Source: Ashinkailepas kermadecensis
Lineage: Eukaryota; Arthropoda; Thecostraca; Neolepadidae
Length of the DNA: 64,000 bases
Direction of reading: 5' to 3'
Assembly: GCA_034440615.1 (NCBI GenBank)
Contig: JAOTOM010003696.1
Span: 1-64,000 of the forward strand
In this document: piece by piece, positions 47,125 to 56,205 of the stretch
Layout of the letters: each line of letters starts with the position of its first letter
Numbering within the stretch: the stretch's first letter is position 1
Notes under the pieces: generated by a model
Database searches by the model: none
The model's input: only the letters and a program-made list of their open reading frames with translations
Told to the model about the DNA's origin: nothing
Position numbers and translations under genes: made by a program

Positions 47125-50005
47125 GATACTAAGGCTTCCAGTCTCTGGAGTTGGCTTCCCCCTCCCTCCCCACACACTCTTGTGGGAAGTATTCAATGGT
47201 CATGTTCCAGAAGTGCTGACTGAAACGATATTGGCTGAAGGTACATATTATGGACACTGAAATATGGTCCATCACTTTGTACCGAACCAAGTCGGTCTCA
47301 GAAAAGTCGACACGTATTTCAACGGGACAATCGTCCAATGATGCGGAAGACCACCAGCATCCCCGGAATACATTGGGTCAAGCAGAGGTGCACAAAACGT
47401 CAAGAATGCCACCTACAAACATTGAAACCCATAAATATGTCACATTTCGATACAAACGTTTGGGATCTGCGTCGCAATCGAACCCCATCAACTGTCACGG
47501 CGTATCTGTGACAGCCTGCTGCGCCATGGCTCAGCCTAATGGAGCTGGCTGCGTGCAGCCGCTATTGTGCACCGGGATCTGTCCCAAAAGAGTTAGCGCT
47601 GCCAAATGTCCTATTCCGAAATTGCAGTGATAACTTACCAAAATATAAGCGAATAGTTTGTGAAATAACCGAAAATATACTGTACATGAAATATTTGTGC
47701 GTTAAAATGTCTTTCCTGAAGTGATATATCTGCTTTATGTGGTGAATACTTTTCCTTCTTCGAATAATGATTATCTGTCACAACAACGGCACAGTTTCAG
47801 CCAATATCTGTCACCTACGCTGGTAGGCGGGTTGGCAGGTTTGTGCACCTCTGGGGTCAAGCACCAAACAGCACGAAAGTGTCTCCATATTGTGAAGTTT
47901 GCCATAGACGCAACAGCACGGGTGACTCCCTCTCCACCTTAGGAACATTTTCTGGAGCTAATCAAGCAACTCAAAAAGCAAGTCAGCAAGTTAATCTGCA
48001 CGAGATGTTTCAAAGTCCCAAGATCATGTATTAGAGTACTTCAACGTGATGGATGTTCTGCACCCAGACAATGTTGCATGAGCACATCAGCTGAAGAAAA
48101 TTGCGTCAGAAACATTTCAAGAGCATACAGCCTATGCACACAAGACTTATATAGTCAAACTAGCGACTCTGCGCCAATGCACTTACAAATGCGGAGCGAC
48201 TAGATGTTTGTCTGGTGGCGGTGGAAGCCTGTTCCAAGCGACCACGGCGCGGTATGAGAACCCTCGCTGTGTCTGCGTGAGTCGATTTCATGCACACACG
48301 CCACCAAAGTAATGCTAATACACGGAGAACCAGCGTTCTGTGAAATTATTTCATCCACTGCGAGAGAAGAAAAGTAGTGCAACTTACTGGAAATTGTTGC
48401 CTATAATTTATTAATTGAACACCAAATACGGCAGCTGCATAACCGTAGCTCAAACAACTGACCCAGTGGATTGAAACAATTTCAAAATCGAAAACACGCT
48501 TTTAGAAAGGCGAAATTGCATTATACATAGGACATTTTGTTCAAAACTGCATATTCGTAATTCGCACATGTTCATCTTTCCTATGGCAAGCCTCGTCTTT
48601 TGAGCATTTCGAACCGTTCCAACAAACCGCGCATTAATCTCGAAAGATGGCATCCTGACCTTGAACGATGCAGCCTACCTGGCGGAAAAACCAGTCAGCG
48701 CACTACATTTGGACAGGTGCGCCGCCATTGTGCCCATGGAAGTGGTCGCGTCACCTTCAGTCACCATGGGGTTGGCCCGCTCCCGCCGATCGCATGTCAC
48801 CTGTCTCGCGTCCACCCAGCGGCCAGTCTTCGCAGCCCTAGTTGCTCATACCGATCACAGATGTCGCCCGCATCGCGTCTGTCGACCCGCCAGACGGCGT
48901 CTGTATGTATGTGCAAGCGAAAGTGCGAATGGCAAATGCACGTGCACGCAAATGTACGTATGCGAACGTACATAATGTTAGTGCACGTGGCCCAAATATA
49001 CGCACACGCGAATGTACGTAGGCGCAAGTACATAAGTGCAAACGCACATAAAGGCAAAAGTACGTAAGCGCAATTGCGAATAAGAACCAATGCACGTAAG
49101 CCAACAATGCACATGGACGAGTATTTACGTAGGCGCAAATGCACGTAAGCGCAGTTATGTCCAAGCCAACATACGCAAACAAGATGTGCGTAAGCACAAG
49201 TGCACGAAAGTGCAAGTGTACGAAGATAAATGCGTGTAAGGGAATGGTTAATCATAAAGCTGGCGTCCAGCTTGGCAGCACGTCTCATCACTGAGACACC
49301 TCTAGATGGGAAGCGGAAACATTGTCTATATTTTCTTCAATTAAACAACGAACGAAACAAAATTCTTCAAATTTGGACCAGAAGTGGGACCTGGAGTGGG
49401 ACATGGCACGCCACACCGTCACTGGACAGGAAACCCTCTGGTGGGACTGGTGAACCTCTGGAGCAACTGATGACCTGATTGGACAGGCAATTTTGCGATG
49501 GAGCTTGTGACATTGTGATGACATTGACGATTCTGTGATGGGGCCAATGGCGCTATGATAGACCAGCTGGCCCTGCATCGGGACTGATAACTCTGTAATG
49601 GGATAGATGACCGCGTTGGGAGACTGGTGATCCTTTGACACGATGTATAACCATGATACAGCCACCTGTTCCACCATGCGATTGTTTGTCCCATCAAATG
49701 GTCGCCTGTTCCATCGATTAGTTATTGGTACCATCAGTCACACATCCATCTCTCCTCACCAGGACCACTTGACACCACCGGCGTCTCCCTCCTCGAACAC
49801 AGCTGGTGAGCAATCCATGGACAATGTTGGGATACTAATTCGTAAACTGGAACTCAAAGTAACACATCTGACTCTTAGTAAAGAAATTAGAACGCGAAAC
49901 ACCGTAGCAAAACATGTGTATCCCACGGTTTCAAAAACGTGACGTGGGTCGGACCGAGCCTGGCTGGGCCGCTAAGGTGAAGTTGTGTACCATATACCCT
50001 GTATA
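47125..50005. other. Transition zone, no gene recognised
   Basis: Composition falls from GC-rich to balanced. At 48905-49225 there is an alternating purine-pyrimidine region of ACGTAAGCGCAAATGCAC-like words, recurring every 12-24 bp. At 49430-49740 diverged GATGGGACNGATGACC-type words recur. No protein or RNA gene is supported. Confidence 0.35.
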
Positions 50006-50185
50006 TGGCATATCTTACCCTCGCTCTATACAGATCTTACACTCGCTCTATACAGATCTTACCCTCGCTCTATGCAGATCGTATACTCACTCTATACAGA
50101 TCTTACACTCGCTCTATACAGATTTTGCACTCGCTCTATACAGATCTTACATTCACTCTATACAGATCTTACACTCGCTCGGACT
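50006..50185. repeat. 22-23-bp minisatellite, about 7 copies
   Basis: Units CTCGCTCTATACAGATCTTA plus CA/CC, with single-base variants. Confidence 0.95.
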
Positions 50186-50360
50186 TCGCACAAGCTCGTA
50201 ATAATTTTCAAGTTGCTGAATAGCAAAAGCACAGTTGCGTTTCATAGCATCGAAACAGTACGCAAAAATGATGGTGTTTGAGTAGCTTATTTATTGATTG
50301 ATATATAAGAACAGCGAAAATGAGACAAAATACACATGAGGAACATTTCTTCCTGACTTG

Positions 50361-50390
50361 TACTGTTGTTTAGGGGCGCATCGACCGCAA
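50361..50390 (-). mobile_element. 30-bp LINE-tail insertion
   Basis: TACTGTTGTTTAGGGGCGCA plus TCGACCGCAA covers only the tail and one hairpin arm. ATTTCTTCCTGACTTG (50345-50360) and ATGTCTTCCTAACTTG (50391-50406) flank it, matching at 14 of 16 positions. Confidence 0.8.
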
Positions 50391-50550
50391 ATGTCTTCCT
50401 AACTTGGTATTTTCGGCATTCACTCTAGTATAGCATACTATTACTGGAATGGGTCCGAGAATAAAACCCAGAAAAGGATAACCGCTTCCATTTTTGCGAG
50501 CAAACAATTAAAATAGGCTAACTTTGAGCAAAGCACTGCGATTAAACTAC

Positions 50551-50722
50551 CCAGGCCGGCGGCTGCCTGACGTGGTGGCAGCCGCTGCCATTCCCAGGCC
50601 GGCGGCTGCCTGACGTGGTGGCAGCCGCTGCCATTCCCAGGCCGGCGGCTGCCTGACGTGGTGGCAGCCGCTGCCATTCCCAGGCCGGCGGCTGCCTGAC
50701 GTGGTGGCAGCCGCTGCCATTC
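50551..50722. repeat. 43-bp hairpin minisatellite, 4 copies
   Basis: Units contain GCGGCTGCC, TGACGTGGT, then GGCAGCCGC: a perfect 9-bp stem with a 9-nt loop in every copy. All four copies are virtually identical. Confidence 0.95.
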
Positions 50723-50761
50723 GGTACAGCCACGTGGTCTATCACACGACGGAGCATCGTG

Positions 50762-50924
50762 GTTGGTTGGTTATTGGCTTTACGACACGTCGACCGTTGA
50801 GTCATGTAGCGTCGCCAATCTCTCACGCCGATTGGTCGCGGGCGAGGAGTAGCGACAGGTGAGACTCGAACCCACAACCTTTCGATTGTGAGACGAGCAT
50901 CTTACCCCTAGACCACTCGTCCCC
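50762..50924 (-). mobile_element. Full-length tRNA-Val-like SINE, 13-bp TSD
   Basis: Minus-strand head GGGGACGAGTGGTCTAGGGG, B box GTGGGTTCGAGTCTC, tail hairpin and AAAGCCAATAACCAACCAAC. ACGGAGCATCGTG flanks it at 50749-50761 and 50925-50937. It inserted into the first unit of the 70-bp array that continues at 50925. Confidence 0.95.
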
Positions 50925-51190
50925 ACGGAGCATCGTGAACTCACTACCAGTCGTGACACACCCAAACCCGTCTGGCCACGTGGTCCATCACGAGACGGAC
51001 CATCGTGAACTCACTACCAGTCGTGACACACCCAAACCCGTCTGGCCACGTGGTCCATCATGAGACGGACCATCGCGAACTCATTACCAGTCGTGACACA
51101 CCCAAACCCGTCTGGCCACGTGGTCCATCACGAGACGGACCATCGCGAACTCACTACCAGTCGTGACACACCCAAACCCGTCTGGCTGCG
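50925..51190. repeat. 70-bp minisatellite, about 4 copies
   Basis: Units contain TCACTACCAGTCGTGACACA, CCCAAACCCGTCTGGCCACG and TGGTCCATCACGAGACGGAC. A diverged partial unit precedes the SINE at about 50729-50761. Confidence 0.94.
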
Positions 51191-51654
51191 CCATTTTGCA
51201 ACCGTTTATGTCCGACTCACCAAGTCGAACCCAAAAGTTTAACCTCGGGCTGGGATATTTGCTTTCAAACACCAAGGCCAACGAGTATATCAGACACGAT
51301 CTGACACTGACAGGCGATGCAGACGCCTTCAACCGGTAAATCCCCACATCAAAACATGGCCATTGCCAACGGGTCGCCATCATGGAAGTTCCAGACCCGG
51401 TCTGGTGGCCGTTACCATTCAGCTGATGAAACCTTGGTGGCACATCTCCCCACACAATTTGGGATCAGCTCCCTCCAGAGCATCAGAGTGTATATGTTTT
51501 GATTGGCTACAATATACAGTTAATCCCTGGTGTTGGCTGACATTCAAAATGGTTCCGAGGGACCCAGAGCTAATTAAATGATTGCACAAGTGAATGAGTG
51601 ATGGCAATGAGACATCAATAAATCTTCAAAATAAAACCGTTAGTTACATTTAGC

Positions 51655-51692
51655 AACGTTTTGACCCTGATGAAGGCAAGAGCCAAAACGTT
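51655..51692 (+). other. Penelope-like hammerhead-type motif (candidate)
   Basis: AACGTTTTG and CAAAACGTT form 9-bp inverted arms around ACCCTGATGAAGGCAAGAGC. The CTGATGA box plus a short AGGC/GCC helix recalls the hammerhead core found in terminal repeats of Penelope-like elements. The expected GAAA box reads AAAA, so catalysis would be doubtful. No Penelope reverse transcriptase or GIY-YIG frame is seen nearby. Confidence 0.4.
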
Positions 51693-52429
51693 GGTAAACA
51701 TACGAAGGTTTTAATTTCAATACTACGTTACCTATCATTGTCATTAATCACTGCTGACTCATGTGTCACAACATTGCAATGAAGTTCATGCAAACAGCTC
51801 AACAGGAACCTGTGATTAAGAGCGAATTCTGTAGTATACATAGTCGGCCAAAGACCCATAACTACTAATAGGTCTGATTAAAATCAGCTGAACTTCATGT
51901 CAATCAGTCTCAAATAGGCTATTGCTTCAAGGCTGAGATTAAATTTACAACGCCTGAAAGCTGGCATCCTTTCCAAAACAAACTTCGATACCCTGAGTTT
52001 TTAACATTAAATATGTAACGAAAAATAACACTGGAAAGAACATTTGCTGTTTCTTACCAAGAAAACATAAGACATACAGGCTGTACTCCAAACCAAATGA
52101 AGTCACAGCAGACATTCCACTGTGAGCTGTCTCACTCATCTACACACAGGCTTACAAATAACCAGTCTGCAGCTTCAAAAACACGACGGATACTGGTCAG
52201 ATTATCAAACTGGCATAACGTGTGAGGTGCCGTAAAAAGAGGTTATTTTGTGGTAGTTTATTTGGCATGACATGATTTGTAGTTATATATGCACAAATAT
52301 CTGCATTGGTATAGAACATATGTCAAATAGAGCAGTGCGACCAAATAACTCCAAAATATTAACTTTAATTGAATCTTACCCCAAAAACCAAATCCTACTG
52401 CTTGACTCTTAGCTCAGGCAAGCAGTTTT

Positions 52430-52649
52430 AGCAGTTCCTACAGGTGTCAATTTTCAGGCAGTGTTCTTAATATTCTGAAGTAATTGAAGATTGGAATAAT
52501 GCAATTGTAGTACTAATTTGTTAAAGTCAATAAAAAGTGTGTCGGAAAATCACAGGCAAGTCAGCTTAACCTCATTAGTTTGCAAGGTGTTAGGAAGATT
52601 GATCAAGAAGAATGTTCAGTCATGTTGAGAGGCATAGCCTAATAAGAGA
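52430..52649 (+). pseudogene. CR1-type LINE reverse transcriptase, first piece
   Basis: Plus-strand text reads EDWNNAIVVLIC, then with a frame change ENHRQVSLTSLVCKVLGRLI and ERHSLIRD. These are the N-terminal reverse transcriptase blocks of CR1/jockey-type LINEs. The frame is broken by indels and stops. The DNA transposon at 52650 interrupts it exactly inside the RDSQHGF block, which resumes at 54641. The 5' limit is approximate. Confidence 0.8.
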
Positions 52650-53732
52650 CTAAAGGCCTGTTTACACGCGACAGAATTCCGGCAGAATCGTGCGTCGGCA
52701 GACCCGACGTCCGCGACGTCGGCGGCAGAAATTGGCAGGGAACGGCAGAAAGTAACAGGCGGCGGCAGAAATTATCAGGCGGCGGCAGACTCTGACGTCA
52801 CGCTTCATTCTGCCAACGTCATACTAGCAGGAGACGTCATCTATCCAGTGCGCTATGAAGCGTCTCAGTTATTTGTTTACTGTGTCATAGGTGATCCATT
52901 GCACTCTTAAGTCAAGCAGTACCGCCCAGGTTAGTACCTCAAGAGCATTAATGCCTAGGCATTTGGCACTACTTTAGAAGGGCTCCTTTTTATGGGATGC
53001 GGTATTGAGGTTACCATAATAATACGGATGCAGGGAAAAATATTTATACTACAGAGCTGAAAGAGGCTAAAAAAAACTGGAGTGTACAAAACTGTTCCTC
53101 ATCCCTACCGGAATTAAGAAAGGCCCGATAACCAAGCGGGGTCTTTCTCCCCCCCCCAAAAAAAAAAAAAAAATATTCGAAGACCATTCCTGTGCTACCT
53201 GAATCTATGGGGGAGGGGGATTCCACCTACTAACTGCAGCATTGTGTGCAATTTATTTCCGGCATTGTGTGCGTCCTGAATGGACTCCCTATCTTGCTCG
53301 GACATTCGCAATGTCACCGTCGCCACGCTATTGCGTGTAGTGGTTTGTATAGGGTATGTCCTGAATACCGCTCGCCACCTGTGACCGCCATTGTATGGGT
53401 GTCACTTCGTGAAATTTATTGGGTGGAATCGGGGGGGGGCAATTGATGTTTTTGATGGACATTTGATCTGAAGGACACCATCGGCTAAAAACTCATTGAG
53501 CAGGTGTGGGGATGCACTCAAGCGTTCTGGAAGGATGCCTCCATAGGCTCAATGATTAAGCTTCGGTATGATTGGAGGGAGGAATCAATAATGGAGGTGG
53601 CCAAGTAAAGGTTTGAAATCCTCAAATCCAAACTAAAAAAATCTAAGTTTCAGGTCTTTGGATTCACTGCTAGTTTTTACAACGGAATTGAAAAAAGAAG
53701 TTTCATTATGTTGTTTTAAATCTTACATTATT

Positions 53733-53781
<49 letters not shown>

Positions 53782-54640
53782 GAATAATGTAAGATTTAAA
53801 ACAACACAATGAAACTTTTTTCTTTTTTTATTCCGTTGTAAAAACTAGCAGCAAATCCTAAGATTTGAAACTTGGATTTGATGAACTTGGATTAGAGGAT
53901 TTCAAACATTAATTTGACCACCTCAATTATTGATTCATTCACTTAATCAGGTTAGCAAGCATTAAAAAACACTGTATTTAAACATTTTTTGCTATAAATA
54001 TCCAGTAATGTCCTCAATTGCATTATTTGCCCTGGGTTCACCATTCCTAGATTTCCCATATTTCCTTCATACACATATGTGTATGAACCTAACCACACAT
54101 GTGGTTATGGAAACACATTAAGTAACGAACATAGTTACCTAGTACCCTGTGGTGTGCCCTCAATTCATTTCAGTCTGCCCATTGCGTTCATTGTCATGTA
54201 GGTACCTACCCATTATGTAGTTCATGATATATTACAAAGGACAATGGAAAGCACAATTTAATCACCAATATCTCCATCCATGACAATCAGTACTTGCTTT
54301 GCTAATGTAGAAGTTGCCTACCCGCCTAAAATCCAAACAGCAACAACAGAAGAAACCTTCCGACGCTCGCGTCTGACGGCAGAACGCGGCAGACAACTTG
54401 GAATATTTGAAGTTGCCTGCCGCCGACGTCGCCGACGTCGATGAAACTACTGAATCAAAATTACTATGGCTAATACATTGCGTGACATCATCCATTTGTG
54501 CTGTGACGTCAGAGGCTCCGGGCGTCGCCGACGCCGGGTTCTGCTCGATTCTGCTCGGTTCTGCCGGGTCCTGCTCAGTCCTGCCAACGTCACGATTCTG
54601 CCAGGATTCTGTCGGTTTTCTGCGGCGTGTAAACAGGCCT
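52650..54640. mobile_element. 2-kb DNA transposon with TIRs, non-autonomous
   Basis: The ends are AGGCCTGTTTACACGC and its exact inverse. The inverted match continues as GACAGAATTCC/GGATTCTGTC and GGCAGAATCGTG/CACGATTCTGCC. TAAGAGA (52643-52649 and 54641-54647) is duplicated; with one mismatch the duplication reaches 9 bp. It sits inside LINE coding sequence, which fixes the target. Subterminal CGGCAGAA words repeat about five times at the left end and in inverted form at the right, as transposase binding sites often do. Superfamily unassigned: 7-9 bp would suit hAT, Merlin or Mutator-like elements. A 39-codon remnant at 53489-53605 (KLIEQVWGC...RYDWREESIM) faintly resembles a MADF/Myb-like DNA-binding domain. 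Confidence 0.85.
53581..53935. repeat. Long palindrome with (AT)n centre
   Basis: Arms of about 158 bp (53581-53738 and 53779-53935) match at roughly 80 percent or better, for example CTAGTTTTTACAACGGAAT and TGTTGTTTTAAATCTTACAT. They are separated by about 20 AT dinucleotides. It lies inside the 2-kb transposon, so it is an internal inverted duplication or a nested fold-back element. Confidence 0.92.
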
Positions 54641-54647
54641 TAAGAGA

Positions 54648-54864
54648 TTCTCAACATGGATTTTGATCTTGGAGATCTTGCTTAGCTAACCTCCTGAAGT
54701 TCATTGATCATGTAGCTATGGAAGTTGACTATAGAAACAGGATAGATGTGTGTATTCAACAAGGCTTTTGATAAAGTTCTGCACAGGCTAGGGGGAAGGA
54801 AACAAAGGATTAAATGGATATCAATCTGAATGGAAGGATATTCTGAGTGGGGCATCATCAAGGA
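54648..54864 (+). pseudogene. CR1-type LINE reverse transcriptase, second piece
   Basis: It continues the first piece: QHGF, LANLLKFIDHVAMEVD, VFNKAFDKVLHRL (reverse transcriptase motif A region) and SEWKDILSGAS. Indels and stops break the frame. It stops at the SGxPQGS block, where an opposite-strand LINE copy is inserted; the remainder resumes at 56206 with QGSALVSLLFIIF. Confidence 0.85.
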
Positions 54865-54895
54865 ATAAAGTCATAGTGTTCACACTTAATAAAGG

Positions 54896-54964
54896 TTGGT
54901 TGGTTGGTTATTTGGGCTTTCGGGCGCTTCGACTGCTCTGGTCATATTGAGCCCATAACTCAAG
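54896..54964 (-). mobile_element. 69-bp LINE-tail fragment, 12-bp TSD
   Basis: Plus-strand TTGGTTGGTTGGTTATTTGG, then CTTTCGGGCGCTTCGACTGC and GAGCCCATAACTCAAG. ACTTAATAAAGG flanks it at 54884-54895 and 54965-54976. It lies within the 3' UTR of the antisense CR1-type LINE. Confidence 0.94.
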
Positions 54965-55136
54965 ACTTAATAAAGGTCACAGGGGCTATCTCAGTAAAGC
55001 TCTAAAGGGAAGATACTACAAACCTGGAAAAAAGATACTCAGCAACCCAACCAATACCACAGCCTAAATACCAGCAACCCAACCAATATCACATCCTAAA
55101 TACCAAAGAAACTATCGCAGTTACAGCTAATCGCAG

Positions 55137-55491
55137 CCCCGGTAACTCAATTGGTGCGAGTGCCGGCTTGCACTGGTCTCCCCTGTCCTGGCAAGACAGG
55201 GTTCGAGTCGCTTCACTCGCTCGCATTTAGCCCCCCCCGGCTGGGAGCGTTAGTTGATTGATTGATTATTTGGGTTTAAGGGCGCGCCGACTGCAGGGTC
55301 ATTTGGGAGCGTTAGTTGGCAGCTGACCCGATGAGGCCGGGGACGAGCTACCTGGCGGCCGTGTCGGTGCATTGACGGCACGTTAAACTTTCGGTCAACA
55401 TTCTGCCGTTGAGCTGGAATTCATTGATTGGGTGGTGGGGCCAGGGTTCACGCAACACGCTCTGCTTAGCAATAGGACCCTGGTTCATAAA
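55137..55491 (+). mobile_element. Second SINE family, copy 2, split by a tail fragment
   Basis: The head GCCCCGGTAACTCAATTGGT, body CATTGACGGCACGTTAAAC and 3' hairpin CCAGGGT...ACCCTGG align with the copy at 45071. A 48-bp LINE-tail fragment (55257-55304) with its own 14-bp duplication interrupts the body at GGGAGCGTTAGTTG. Confidence 0.88.
55257..55304 (-). mobile_element. 48-bp LINE-tail fragment, perfect 14-bp TSD
   Basis: Plus-strand ATTGATTGATTATTTGGGTT, then TAAGGGCGCGCCGACTGCAG. GGGAGCGTTAGTTG flanks it at 55243-55256 and 55305-55318. The copy at 45071 lacks the insert, giving an internal empty-site comparison. The tail repeat is AATC on the sense strand. Confidence 0.96.
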
Positions 55492-56205
55492 GCCAGCCCA
55501 GCAAGAATTTGGACAAAATTTATATTTGAAAAGAAATTACAATTAATTTAAAAATTAACTATTAATCAACATCCTACACACCTACCAATGCCTATTTGCC
55601 TACCTATCGAGCCATATTCACTCAATCACTGGTAATACACACTTGGATCAAGTGCCCCATCAGTAATTTTCAACCCAATCCATGCCTGCTCAAAGTGGCC
55701 TGCACCATATACACCCACTTGCATGAATCTCACCCAATCTACCACCAATTATAACATTTAAAAAAACAACATTCTCCAACCTAAAAAATTGGTCCATCCT
55801 ACTTTTAAGTACATTTAATGAGGGACTCCCCACATCAACAGGTCGCCCATTCCATTGATCAACCACCCTTTGACTGAAAACCTATAGTTGCTTAACTGCC
55901 CTACACCTTGAGTTGTCTAACCTGAATTGGTAACCCCTATGCGATACTCTAAATAGAAGGTAATCATTCAGATCAACCTAATCTAAGCCTTTAACAATTG
56001 TATGCATTTTTATCATATCACCCAATAATATCCTATATGCGAGTGAGTACCTGTCTAATGCCATAAGCCTTTCTCCATATTATAAGTTCCCTAGTCCACT
56101 GTTGAGTCTAGTGGCTTTGTGCTGCTCTCTTTCTAACATACCAATATGTGTTTCTAAGTAAGGGCTCCATGCCTGTACAGAATATTCCAAGTGATGTCAG
56201 GGCTC

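Larger units (their letters stand above)
54865..56205 (-). pseudogene. CR1-type LINE C-terminus, inserted antisense
   Basis: Leftward from 56205: HHLEYSVQAWSPYLETHIG, LEREQHKATRL, RILLGDMIKMHTIVKGLD, then WNGRPVDVGSPSLNVLKSRM, ending with a stop at 55690-55692. Three in-frame stops make it dead. About 820 bp of 3' UTR follows, invaded by a second-family SINE (55137-55491) and a tail fragment (54896-54964). The terminal ATGACTTTATTCC matches the 3' end style of the related copy at 58061-58900. The copy splits the plus-strand LINE. Confidence 0.85.

Noticed and set aside
52654..54640. PIF/Harbinger assignment from a TAA duplication
   Set aside because: The interrupted LINE shows the duplicated target is TAAGAGA or longer; the TAA agreement is only its first three bases.
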